A DNA stretch of 37,308 nucleotides from Acinetobacter brisouii (GTDB taxonomy: Bacteria; Pseudomonadota; Gammaproteobacteria; Pseudomonadales; Moraxellaceae), in assembly GCF_008993995.1 (NCBI RefSeq), contig NZ_BKNN01000025.1, positions 1 to 37,308 of the forward strand, read 5' to 3'. Below, piece by piece: positions 26,305-35,927 of this stretch. Made by a program: the position numbers and the translations under genes. Under the pieces are notes generated by a model. The model was not told where the DNA came from, ran no database searches, and saw nothing but the letters and a program-made list of their open reading frames with translations. Every line of letters starts with the position of its first letter. Position 1 is the stretch's first letter.

Positions 26305-27318
26305 TTATTGAACCATTTTCAATTCAGCCAATAACGTACGGTTAAATTTCACTGGGTCTTGCATTTGCGGTGCATGACCCATATTGGCAAATTCAACCAA
26401 CTTGGCATGTGGAATACGCTGAGCTGCCTGTTGACCGAGCACATTGTAATGACCGATTTGCTGTTTGACTTCAGGTGATGCGATATCACTCCCAATAGCA
26501 GTCGTGTCACTCGTGCCTATAAATAAAACCGTCGGCACCTGAATGTTTGGAAGTTCATAATACACAGGCTGAGTAAAAATCATGTCGTAGATCAAGGCTG
26601 AATTCCAAGCCACTTTTTTATGTCCTGAACCTGCATTTAAACCTGCCAGCATATCCACCCAGCGGTCATAATCAGGCTTCCAATGCCCCATATAGTAAGT
26701 TTTTTGTTCATATGCACGAATACTTTGTGCATTCAGCTTTAACTCTCGCTGATACCATTGATCCACCGTGCGATACGGTACACCTTTGGCTTTCCAGTCT
26801 TCCAAACCAATCGGATTGACCAGCAGCAATTGCTGCGTTTCTTTCGGATACATCAGCGCATATCGAACAGCAAGCATACCTCCTGTCGAATGCCCCATCA
26901 TTACTGCATTGGAAATATTCAAATGTTGTAATAAAGCATGGGTATTTTCAGCAAGCTGTTGGAAGCTGTACTGATAATAGTCAGGTTTTGTTGATGTGCA
27001 GAATCCAATTTGATCAGGCGCAACGACCCGATAACCCTGTTGGGTTAAAACCTGTATGCTGTTTTGCCATGTCGCAGCGCAGAAATTTTTCCCATGCAAC
27101 AAAACCACAGTACGACCATTTGGATGTTTTGGATGCACATCCATATAACCCATTTTTAAGTTTTGTTGCTGTGAGTCAAATTGGAAAAATTGTAGCGGAT
27201 AAGGATACTCAAATCCTTCTAAATGTTCGCCATAGGTTGGCGCAGCAAAAGTCGGGAAACTTGTAAAGACACTTAAGCCCAAAATGGCTAAGGTATAGCG
27301 CAGCGTTTTTTGCTTCAT
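26305..27318 (-). CDS. Secreted alpha/beta hydrolase
   Basis: 337 residues with a Sec signal peptide (MKQKTLRYTLAILGLSVFTSFPTFA, cleavage near residue 25), so periplasmic or exported. The alpha/beta hydrolase core shows VVLLHGKNFCAATW (oxyanion region) at about 71-84, VVAPDQIGFCTSTKP and the nucleophile Ser144 in MGHSTGGM. Candidate acid Asp is in IGTSDTTAIG and the His in FANMGHAPQMQDP. AAGGGTTTTGC precedes the ATG. It lies 39 nt after another alpha/beta hydrolase gene on the same strand. Substrate (ester, epoxide or haloalkane) unknown. Confidence 0.88.
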   Translation of the reverse strand: MKQKTLRYTLAILGLSVFTSFPTFAAPTYGEHLEGFEYPYPLQFFQFDSQQQNLKMGYMDVHPKHPNGRTVVLLHGKNFCAATWQNSIQVLTQQGYRVVAPDQIGFCTSTKPDYYQYSFQQLAENTHALLQHLNISNAVMMGHSTGGMLAVRYALMYPKETQQLLLVNPIGLEDWKAKGVPYRTVDQWYQRELKLNAQSIRAYEQKTYYMGHWKPDYDRWVDMLAGLNAGSGHKKVAWNSALIYDMIFTQPVYYELPNIQVPTVLFIGTSDTTAIGSDIASPEVKQQIGHYNVLGQQAAQRIPHAKLVEFANMGHAPQMQDPVKFNRTLLAELKMVQ

Positions 27319-27357
27319 GCAAAACCCTTGAGCAAAGATAAACTGCGCTATTGTCCT

Positions 27358-28389
27358 CTATTCAAAGTAGAGCTGACTATGACTAGCATGTAAAAATGCA
27401 GGAATCAGACCTGTCAGTGCAGCACGAATATCTTCCCGCTCATTAATCAATTGATGTGAACCTTCTTCAAGCATCAATAAGGTCTGTAAACGGAATTTTT
27501 TACGAATAAATTCAATATTATATTTCCAATCTACTGTTTGATCGAGTGCACCTTGTGCAAGCCAGACTGGAACACGACAGGCTGGACGTTCTTCCATTTC
27601 CTGCATCCATTTTGACATCGCCAAAATCCAGTCCATGCCCATCATTCGTGGTTGCAATGGATCTGTTAAACGAATAAAACGTAAAAACTCTGGGTTGTGG
27701 TTATTGCGACGGAAATGGCGTGGAACCTGACGACGGACACGGCGAATAATGCCGAGTCCAACAGGGTTATGCCACCATGCAGTTTTGGCAGGTCGAACCA
27801 AAGGTGATAGAAGCAGAACCCGATCAACAAAAGGATTTTTCCGCTGTTCAGCATAAGCCAGTAAATGATGCATAAAAATCGCACCTCCTGTACTTTGTCC
27901 AATGCCAAGCCATGGTTTCGGTAACTGATCGGCATTTTTCACATAGTGGTAAACAGCACGAAGGACATCTTGATAATGGTTAAAATCCTGAATACTGGCA
28001 GGCGAACCACTACTTAAACCATGCCCTGGCAAGTCAAAGACCAACACACTAAACCCTTGTGCTAGAATTTCGCGAATAATGGGTTGGTAGATTCCGCTAT
28101 GTTCTAAATAGCCATGCAGTAAAAATACCGTTCCCTGTACAGGCACATCTTTTGGTTCAAAGACTTGGGTGTGTAACTTAAACAAAGGCATGTCGATATA
28201 GCCTTGCCAATATTGACATTGCAAACGATCTAAACCATATAGCTTCTGATAAGCCAATAAATCAGGTGATGGTTGATAGGCACGATTTAAATTCAGTGCA
28301 GGCAATAAATTTGCGGTGACTTCTCGACTCGGTACAGGCAAATCCAACTGTTTTAAAATGGATGGCGTTAAAAATGGAATATCAGTCAT
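27358..28389 (-). CDS. Alpha/beta hydrolase, monoacylglycerol lipase-like
   Basis: 343 residues from the ATG at 28389, which follows AGAGGTGCCTTAAT; 24 nt of additional frame upstream lack a ribosome site and overlap the previous gene. TVFLLHGYLEHSGIYQPIIREILAQGFSVLVFDLPGHGLSSG is the hallmark of the lysophospholipase/monoglyceride lipase subgroup (Hydrolase_4). The nucleophile is Ser166 in GIGQSTGGA, the acid Asp is in WLAQGALDQTVDW and the His in EEGSHQLINE. No signal peptide, so cytosolic. It begins 1 nt after the DUF218 gene stops, clearly one operon. Confidence 0.88.
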   Translation of the reverse strand: MTDIPFLTPSILKQLDLPVPSREVTANLLPALNLNRAYQPSPDLLAYQKLYGLDRLQCQYWQGYIDMPLFKLHTQVFEPKDVPVQGTVFLLHGYLEHSGIYQPIIREILAQGFSVLVFDLPGHGLSSGSPASIQDFNHYQDVLRAVYHYVKNADQLPKPWLGIGQSTGGAIFMHHLLAYAEQRKNPFVDRVLLLSPLVRPAKTAWWHNPVGLGIIRRVRRQVPRHFRRNNHNPEFLRFIRLTDPLQPRMMGMDWILAMSKWMQEMEERPACRVPVWLAQGALDQTVDWKYNIEFIRKKFRLQTLLMLEEGSHQLINEREDIRAALTGLIPAFLHASHSQLYFE

Positions 28390-28390
28390 A

Positions 28391-29545
28391 TTAAGGCACC
28401 TCTCGACAATCACTCACGCCAAAAACGACATCGCGAATGCTTGCCAATAATTCATAATTGGCACGGCGACTATGATCATAGTTCTGAACCGATGGTTTCC
28501 AACTGGTGAGTCGGGTTGGCATCGGTGCATTGACTGGAATTGTGGTGATTCCATTCATCGCAAATAAACGCCGAGTACGTGGCATATGATATTGATCGGT
28601 AATTAGCATCACTTTGGGTGCTCCGCCTTTTTTTTGTAATAATAATGAACTGAAACGGCTGTTTTCACAGGTATTCATACTACGATTTTCTAATAATTTT
28701 GCAGAAAGCCCATGTGCTTTTAACCAAGTCTGCATATACGGGGCTTCAACACCACTCAAAACAATCGGCAAGTGATTACGTTTTTCGAGTGCTAATGTCG
28801 TTTCTAAACGCAACTTCGTGTAATTATTCACCACAATATCTTTGCGATTTTTATCTAAAGTTAAACCACCCCCTAACACGACAATTGCAGAAGGCTGAGA
28901 AGCATCATTACGTTTAATGTCAGCACTGTCAGCACTCGTTTGTGGTGATGAACTCACTTGCTGTAGCTCACTATACATCTGCTGATTGACGACTTCGCTG
29001 GCACTGGTGTCTACAGGATAAGTTTTTAAAAAATGAATATATTTATCCATCAATTGCAAATTATCAGGCATATCCAAGTTAGCAATTTCACTGGCTAGAC
29101 GCGTATCATCGGCTTGTAATTCTTCACGCAGCTCATGTTTTCTATGTCTAAGTACTTTTTCAATTTGCTGATCAGGCTGTAAGCTATTTTCATGTTCTTG
29201 ATTACGCTTAATTTCAGACTCTAAAAGGTCATAACGCGCCTGAATCAAGTTTAAACTGGCAGCATCTTGACGACGTGCCGCATCTTGCATGACTTTTAAG
29301 TATGCCTGACGTGCAACCCACAAGTCCGAACCTGGTTCCAAGTCATCATGCTCACTCAAGGCTGCCATTTGCTGACTACGAGCTGCAACCGTATTGACTT
29401 CAACAGGTACAAAACGGTTCAGTAGAAATAAAATAAACTTTGAATAAAATGGCGTATAAACCAACACGGTAAGACATGCCATCAGTCCAAATAGCACGGC
29501 TGCCACTCGAACAAAACTGACCATCCAATGTTGTTTATTGGTCAT
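28391..29545 (-). CDS. DUF218 (YdcF/ElyC-like) membrane protein with long helical insert
   Basis: 384 residues. One N-terminal membrane helix (about 11-32) is followed by some 170 residues rich in charge and likely helical or coiled-coil (about 75-195: RQAYLKVMQDAARRQDAASLNLIQARYDLLESEIKRNQ). Only then comes the DUF218 domain from about 217: SAIVVLGGGLTLDKN, LPIVLSGVEAPYMQ, ENRSMNTCENSRFSSLLL, VMLITDQYHMPRTRRLFAMNGI. Usual YdcF/SanA/ElyC proteins are 240-260 residues and lack such an insert. ElyC affects envelope and peptidoglycan precursor metabolism in E. coli; the neighbouring murB agrees with a cell wall role. Starts 2 nt after murB ends. Confidence 0.83.
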   Translation of the reverse strand: MTNKQHWMVSFVRVAAVLFGLMACLTVLVYTPFYSKFILFLLNRFVPVEVNTVAARSQQMAALSEHDDLEPGSDLWVARQAYLKVMQDAARRQDAASLNLIQARYDLLESEIKRNQEHENSLQPDQQIEKVLRHRKHELREELQADDTRLASEIANLDMPDNLQLMDKYIHFLKTYPVDTSASEVVNQQMYSELQQVSSSPQTSADSADIKRNDASQPSAIVVLGGGLTLDKNRKDIVVNNYTKLRLETTLALEKRNHLPIVLSGVEAPYMQTWLKAHGLSAKLLENRSMNTCENSRFSSLLLQKKGGAPKVMLITDQYHMPRTRRLFAMNGITTIPVNAPMPTRLTSWKPSVQNYDHSRRANYELLASIRDVVFGVSDCREVP

Positions 29546-29547
29546 TG

Positions 29548-30588
29548 TTACACACTCACATGCGGTTGAATCAGACCCAATTCATTAAACAATACAGGTT
29601 CAGGCGTCAGTGTAACACCAAATTTTTGTTGAACTGCGGCTTGTACTGCGCGATAAGTCAATTGCACATCATCCAAACTTGCCGCTTCATAGTTCACCAA
29701 AACCAATGCTTGCCGCGCAAACATACCTACTGCGCCCAAACGCTTTCCTTTCCAGCCCGCCTGATCAATCAACCAGCCTGCCGCAATTTTCACCTCACCG
29801 TTGGGCTGTGGGTAATGTGGCAGGTTTGGATAAAGTTGTGAGAGTGCCTGATACTGAGCAATTGAAATTACAGGATTTTGAAAGAAGCTGCCTGCATTTG
29901 GAAATTCTTTGGGGTCAGGCAATTTACTTTGACGAATTGCAATCACCTGTTTTTGCAGATTTTCTGCGGTCTGATCTTCACCAACAGCCTGACGTAAATC
30001 ACCATAAGCCAATTTTAAATTGGGATGTTTGCAAAGCTTAAATGTCACTGCCACAATGACATAACGGTTTGGCTGTTCTTTAAAAATACTGTGACGATAA
30101 GCAAAATGACATTCTGCGGCACTTAAATTTGTAAACTGTTCAAGCTTACGGTCATAGACATGTACTTGCTCAATAAATTCACCTGCTTCCACCCCATACG
30201 CACCAATATTTTGTACAGGCGATGCTCCCACTAAACCCGGAATCAAGGCGAGATTTTGTAAGCCAAACCAATCATGTGCTGTGCTATACAAAACAAATTC
30301 GTGCCAGTTTTGCCCTGCTCCCACTTTCACCCAAACATGCTGATCATTTTCATCAAGCACATCAATACCTTGAAGATGGATATGAATCACCAATGCTCGA
30401 ATCTGTTGAGGAAGTAACATATTGCTTCCACCAGAAAGGATCAGAACATTCAACTGCTCAGCTTTGGCATAAGCCAGTGCTTCCTCAAGCTCGCCCGTTG
30501 AGGCGATCTGTACATAATGTGATGCTGTTGAATTTAAATTTAATGTATTCAACGCTTGCAGTTGAAAATGCTGTTTAACTTGAATCAC
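29548..30588 (-). CDS. murB: UDP-N-acetylenolpyruvoylglucosamine reductase
   Basis: FAD-dependent enzyme that reduces UDP-GlcNAc-enolpyruvate to UDP-MurNAc with NADPH, the second committed step of peptidoglycan synthesis; cytosolic. 346 residues, the type I (E. coli-like) length. The FAD-binding part includes [15 protein letters not shown] and [28 protein letters not shown] carries the Tyr-Arg of type I; the proton donor Ser is in [10 protein letters not shown]. It starts with GTG at 30588, preceded by AAGG. It lies 12 nt after the phosphatase gene and 2 nt before the DUF218 gene. Confidence 0.95.
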   Translation of the reverse strand: MIQVKQHFQLQALNTLNLNSTASHYVQIASTGELEEALAYAKAEQLNVLILSGGSNMLLPQQIRALVIHIHLQGIDVLDENDQHVWVKVGAGQNWHEFVLYSTAHDWFGLQNLALIPGLVGASPVQNIGAYGVEAGEFIEQVHVYDRKLEQFTNLSAAECHFAYRHSIFKEQPNRYVIVAVTFKLCKHPNLKLAYGDLRQAVGEDQTAENLQKQVIAIRQSKLPDPKEFPNAGSFFQNPVISIAQYQALSQLYPNLPHYPQPNGEVKIAAGWLIDQAGWKGKRLGAVGMFARQALVLVNYEAASLDDVQLTYRAVQAAVQQKFGVTLTPEPVLFNELGLIQPHVSV

Positions 30589-30600
30589 TGAAACAGAACC

Positions 30601-31110
30601 TTATTGTTTTTGTGAAGACTTAAAGACAAGAACCCATGCCTGACTGGCAATTTCACACTGATCGAGCACCTGCTCAAACCCTGCTGCATCGCCATAGTAC
30701 GGATCGGCAATTGCTTGACCTTGAAATTCGCTCGCATGCTCGGTCATCATGGCAACCTGTGCCCGAAGGCTTTGTGTAGAAAACTGCACTTGGGCTTGCT
30801 GTTCAATACGCTGAATATTTTTAAGATTTTGTTCATCCATGGCAAGAATCAGATCAAAATCCTGAAAATCTTGAGGAGAGAGCTGGCGTGCGCGCAAATT
30901 AGACAAATCATAGCCACGCTGCTTGGCATATTGCTGGCTACGCGAGTCAGGCGCCTCACCAATATGATATGCGGCTGTTCCAGCAGAGTCGACATGTACA
31001 TTGAGTTGCTGTTGCTGACAGAAGTGGCGCAGAACCGCTTCAGCAGTTGGAGAACGGCAAATGTTTCCTAAGCATACACACAAAACCTTGTAAGGCTGTT
31101 GCGACGACAT
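30601..31110 (-). CDS. Low-molecular-weight protein tyrosine phosphatase
   Basis: 169 residues from the ATG at 31110, which has GAGG 6 nt upstream (the in-frame start at 31140 does not). The P-loop is C13-LGNIC-R19-SPTAEAVLR; the general acid Asp is in IADPYYGDAAGFE near the C-terminus. It dephosphorylates phosphotyrosine, or small molecules. No tyrosine kinase or capsule export gene is nearby, so it does not look like a Wzb of a capsule locus. Being first in a tight run with murB suggests a link to envelope synthesis. Preceded by the structured region 31180-31250. Confidence 0.9.
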   Translation of the reverse strand: MSSQQPYKVLCVCLGNICRSPTAEAVLRHFCQQQQLNVHVDSAGTAAYHIGEAPDSRSQQYAKQRGYDLSNLRARQLSPQDFQDFDLILAMDEQNLKNIQRIEQQAQVQFSTQSLRAQVAMMTEHASEFQGQAIADPYYGDAAGFEQVLDQCEIASQAWVLVFKSSQKQ

Positions 31111-31179
31111 GTCCGACCTCAATAATTGCTTAAATATCAATTATATTATTTTCATTTCAAAGATGAAATACAGCTCTAT

Positions 31180-31250
31180 AGACTTTGCTTAAACAAACGC
31201 TATTTCTTGTAAAGAAATACAACGATCTTGTAGCTTGTTCAGCAAAGTCT
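31180..31250. repeat. Nested inverted repeat between dnaX and the phosphatase gene
   Basis: AGACTTTGCT (31180-31189) pairs with AGCAAAGTCT (31241-31250), extendable by AACAA/TTGTT with a bulge. Inside lies ATTTCTT-GTA-AAGAAAT (31202-31218). A third small hairpin, ATTTCA/TGAAAT, is at 31154-31169. All are in the 144-bp spacer after dnaX. It could be a processing or attenuation structure or a decayed mobile repeat. Confidence 0.5.
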
Positions 31251-31254
31251 TGAC

Positions 31255-33195
<1,941 letters not shown>

Positions 33196-33232
33196 GTATG
33201 CTCCTTTCCACGCTGCTAAGCATACTGTTTTT

Positions 33233-33292
33233 TTGAGCAATAGTGAATGCAACGCTATTTATTCGCTTAAATAGCAACATGTTTATGCTCAA
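33233..33292 (-). promoter_or_regulatory. Nested hairpins in the dnaX leader
   Basis: GCTATTTA/TAAATAGC (33254-33261 with 33268-33275, 6-nt loop) lies inside TTGAGCA/TGCTCAA (33233-33239 with 33286-33292). The outer arm ends 37 nt before the dnaX ATG. It may be a folded 5' leader or overlapping protein sites; function unknown. Confidence 0.4.
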
Positions 33293-33363
33293 GATTTGCA
33301 TTTTCTTGAAATACTTAGGCTATTTATGTGAATAAAAATCCTTCACCTCTACCATGCTATGAC

Positions 33364-34224
33364 TTACAAACTCAAAATTTCACCCACAACATGCGGCTTA
33401 TGTGATTTAGCGTTGCGAATTAAAAACTGATTGATGGTTTTACTTTGCTGATGCGTCATCAACTCAACCTCTGAAGGTAAAAATACAGGCAGTTTAAAAC
33501 TGACATCTGCTTGATATTTTTCAGGCAGGCTCAAGGCAGCTAGTGCTTTGGCTTTTGTCCACATGCCATGTGCAATCGCCTGTTTAAAACCAAACGCTTT
33601 TGCAGTCAAAGTATGTAAATGAATCGGGTTGACATCCCCTGAAATCAATGCATAACGGCGTCCTGTACTTTCACGAATTGACCAGCGATCATGCAGCATC
33701 CATTCTAAATTGGCTTTTTCTGTTGGTTTTTCTTCAACACGCGCATTATTGGTTTTTTGACGTGCCAAATAAGTACTCACACCGTGCATCACTACATCAT
33801 TACCGACATAAACTTCGGTAATAAACTCAAATTGTTGCCCTTTATGATGCGGCTTCATTTCACCAAAGCGACAACTTAAACGATATTGAAAATTGGCTGC
33901 CAATGGTTTGTATTGTGTCACCTGATTATGAATATGCACCAAACCTAAAATCGCAAATGGAAAAGCTTCTTGCGTCATCATCTGCATTTGTAAGCTTTGT
34001 GAAAGCACCGCAAAGTAAATTGCAGGCACATAACCATTATTGGAAAAACCACAAATCTGGTTGTAAGCACGTAAATGTTTGGCATCGACATGAAAAGCAT
34101 CGACCACATATTCAACTTCAGGCAACTGTTGTTCTAGTCGCTTATTTTTTAGGATCAATCCCTGAATCACTTTCGGATAAGCAAAATAGGGTTTTGGAAA
34201 TTGACTAAAATGACGTGTTCTCAT
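33364..34224 (-). CDS. MaoC-like hydratase (HtdX-like)
   Basis: 286 residues with a double hot-dog arrangement. The C-terminal half has the hydratase-2 motif RRYALISGDVNPIHLHTLTAKAFGFKQAIAHGMWTKA (catalytic Asp and His in the GDVNPIH segment). The N-terminal half is a degenerate hot dog (YVVDAFHVDAKHLRAYNQICGF...VPAIYFAVLSQSLQM). It should hydrate trans-2-enoyl thioesters to (R)-3-hydroxyacyl forms. Its length and position next to a FabG4-type reductase match mycobacterial HtdX (Rv0241c). A terminator lies between the two genes here, and a TATAAT occurs at 34238-34243, so it may also have its own promoter. Confidence 0.88.
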   Translation of the reverse strand: MRTRHFSQFPKPYFAYPKVIQGLILKNKRLEQQLPEVEYVVDAFHVDAKHLRAYNQICGFSNNGYVPAIYFAVLSQSLQMQMMTQEAFPFAILGLVHIHNQVTQYKPLAANFQYRLSCRFGEMKPHHKGQQFEFITEVYVGNDVVMHGVSTYLARQKTNNARVEEKPTEKANLEWMLHDRWSIRESTGRRYALISGDVNPIHLHTLTAKAFGFKQAIAHGMWTKAKALAALSLPEKYQADVSFKLPVFLPSEVELMTHQQSKTINQFLIRNAKSHKPHVVGEILSL

Positions 34225-34244
34225 GATGCACCTGTTTTGATTAT

Positions 34245-34276
34245 AAAAAGAAAAATGGGGGATGATTTCTCCCCCA
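34245..34276 (-). terminator. Intrinsic terminator between fabG4-like and maoC-like genes
   Basis: TGGGGGA (34256-34262) and TCCCCCA (34270-34276) form a 7-bp, GC-rich stem with a 7-nt loop; on the minus strand TTTTTCTTTTT follows. It stands 14 bp past the reductase stop and should reduce read-through into the hydratase gene. Confidence 0.85.
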
Positions 34277-34290
34277 AACTTCGCATGATT

Positions 34291-35682
34291 TTAAGCGCCA
34301 AGCAAGCTTTGTCCGCATACCCGTACAATATTGGCATTCACCCCTGAAGACGCAGGAGCGGCAAACCATGCTATAGTTTCTGCAACATCAACAGGCAAGC
34401 CCCCCTGACTCATCGAGTTCATACGGCGACCCGCTTCACGGATCGCAAATGGAATTGCAGCCGTCATTTGCGTTTCAATAAATCCAGGAGCAACTGCGTT
34501 GATGGTGATGCCTTTTTTCAAATGTGGTGCGGTGTATTTCACTAAACCAATGACCCCAGCTTTTGAGGTGGCATAGTTAGTTTGCCCTAAATTCCCTGCA
34601 ATCCCGCTAATTGAAGACACACAGACAATACGTCCTTGCTCATTCAAAGCATCATGTTCAAGCAAATAGCGATTAATCCGCTCAGCCGCAGATAAGTTGA
34701 TGTTAATCACCATATCCCAAAACTGTTCTTTCATATTGGCAAGGGTTTTATCTCTTGTGACCCCTGCGTTATGCACCAAAATGTCCAGACCACCGTGTTG
34801 CTGACAAGCCTGTGCAATTTTTTCACCTGCATCGGCAGCGGTAATGTCGAGCGCCAAGGTTGAACCACCAATACTTTGCGCCACTCGATCGAGATCGGCT
34901 TGCTGTGGTTCAACATCGAGACAAATCACATGCGCGCCATCTCTCGCCAGTACATGTGCAATCGCTTCACCAATACCACGACTCGCCCCTGTGACCAATG
35001 CGGTTTTTCCTGCAAGCGGTTTTGACCAGTCGACTGCAATGACATCCGCCTTTTGCACCACAACCACTTGCCCAGACACATAGGCAGAACGTGGTGACAA
35101 GAAAAAGCGTAAAGTCGATGCCAGATTATCCGCTGCATCTGGCGCTGCATAAACCAACTGCGCCGTAATGCCTTTACGCAACTCTTTACCCAAAGACTTT
35201 ACAAAGCCGACCAAAGCTCGTTGAGCAATGGCTTGAGAAACCGATTCAGCTCGATCAGGGTCAACCCCAACAATAACAACCCGCCCTGAAGTTTGAATTT
35301 GTCGGGCAATCGGGTGGAAAAAATTGTAAATCTCTTTGAGCTGTTCTGTGCTACGGATACCTGATGCATCAAAAACGATGGCTTTAAAACGAGGACTTTT
35401 AGTTTCAGGGCTAAAAACGCTCACGTCTAAATCTGCATTTTTGGCTTGCTTAAGTAACCCTGCATCCTCTACCACATAGGTATTGGCATGTACCTGTCGC
35501 AGGGTTTCTGCAATTGCGGTTGTAAAGTACGCCTGAGCTGTCGTCCCCAACAAAACTGCTCCCTGAATCACGGGGGTTGCCGTTCGGTAACGTTCCAAAT
35601 CGACAGGTGCAGGGAGTCCGAGGTGTTTAATGACAAATTTACCAATCGGCGTTGTAGAGAAATGTTGATATTGATCGGTCAT
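34291..35682 (-). CDS. fabG4: Two-domain 3-oxoacyl reductase, FabG4 type
   Basis: 463 residues from the ATG at 35682 (AGAGAACATTATT upstream; a longer frame starts at 35712 without support). The C-terminal 250 residues are a short-chain dehydrogenase: ALVTGASRGIGEAIAHVLARDGAHVICLD, LVHNAGVTRDKTLANM, Ser in CVSSISGIAGN, Tyr-x3-Lys in NYATSKAGVIG. The N-terminal 200 residues form the extra flavodoxin-like Rossmann domain (VFDASGIRSTEQLKEIYNFFHPIARQIQTSGRVVIVG) seen only in high-molecular-weight FabG such as mycobacterial FabG4 (Rv0242c), which is NAD(H)-dependent and acts on acyl-CoA. It should interconvert 3-oxoacyl and 3-hydroxyacyl thioesters. It is divergent from a thiolase and upstream of the MaoC-like gene. 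Confidence 0.9.
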   Translation of the reverse strand: MTDQYQHFSTTPIGKFVIKHLGLPAPVDLERYRTATPVIQGAVLLGTTAQAYFTTAIAETLRQVHANTYVVEDAGLLKQAKNADLDVSVFSPETKSPRFKAIVFDASGIRSTEQLKEIYNFFHPIARQIQTSGRVVIVGVDPDRAESVSQAIAQRALVGFVKSLGKELRKGITAQLVYAAPDAADNLASTLRFFLSPRSAYVSGQVVVVQKADVIAVDWSKPLAGKTALVTGASRGIGEAIAHVLARDGAHVICLDVEPQQADLDRVAQSIGGSTLALDITAADAGEKIAQACQQHGGLDILVHNAGVTRDKTLANMKEQFWDMVININLSAAERINRYLLEHDALNEQGRIVCVSSISGIAGNLGQTNYATSKAGVIGLVKYTAPHLKKGITINAVAPGFIETQMTAAIPFAIREAGRRMNSMSQGGLPVDVAETIAWFAAPASSGVNANIVRVCGQSLLGA

Positions 35683-35727
35683 AATAATGTTCTCTTCGCT
35701 TCGGTGAATCATATAGATACAGCATGA

Positions 35728-35789
35728 AACACATCTAGAGGGTCGATAATTTTGAAAATATCATACTGAAATTGCGTATGAGATGTGTT
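35728..35789. promoter_or_regulatory. Inverted AACACATCT pair in the fabG4/thiolase divergent promoter
   Basis: AACACATCT (35728-35736) and its reverse complement AGATGTGTT (35781-35789) face each other 44 bp apart. The second touches a smaller dyad, TCATAC/GTATGA (35761-35766 with 35776-35781). This sits between the divergent reductase and thiolase genes and could be the site of a shared fatty acid-responsive regulator; none is encoded in the window. Confidence 0.45.
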
Positions 35790-35824
35790 GACTTGAATCG
35801 TTGTTATTGTGTCATTTCGGTCAA

Positions 35825-35852
35825 TTGCCCGAGTTCTATTCTATGCTATGGT
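35825..35852 (+). promoter_or_regulatory. Candidate extended -10 promoter of the thiolase gene
   Basis: TTGCCC (35825-35830), a 16-bp spacer and TGCTATGGT (TG extension plus TATGGT, 35844-35852) look like a sigma-70 promoter about 75 bp before the thiolase ATG. Confidence 0.45.
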
Positions 35853-35927
35853 AAAATAAAATTATCTCTAATTTCACTTTATTTTTCCATCCAACCTTTT
35901 TTTCATTTTTTGCACAGGAACATCACT

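Noticed and set aside
30601-31110. Capsule-locus phosphatase (Wzb)
   Set aside because: No Wza or Wzc homologue or glycosyltransferase is present; the neighbours are dnaX and murB.
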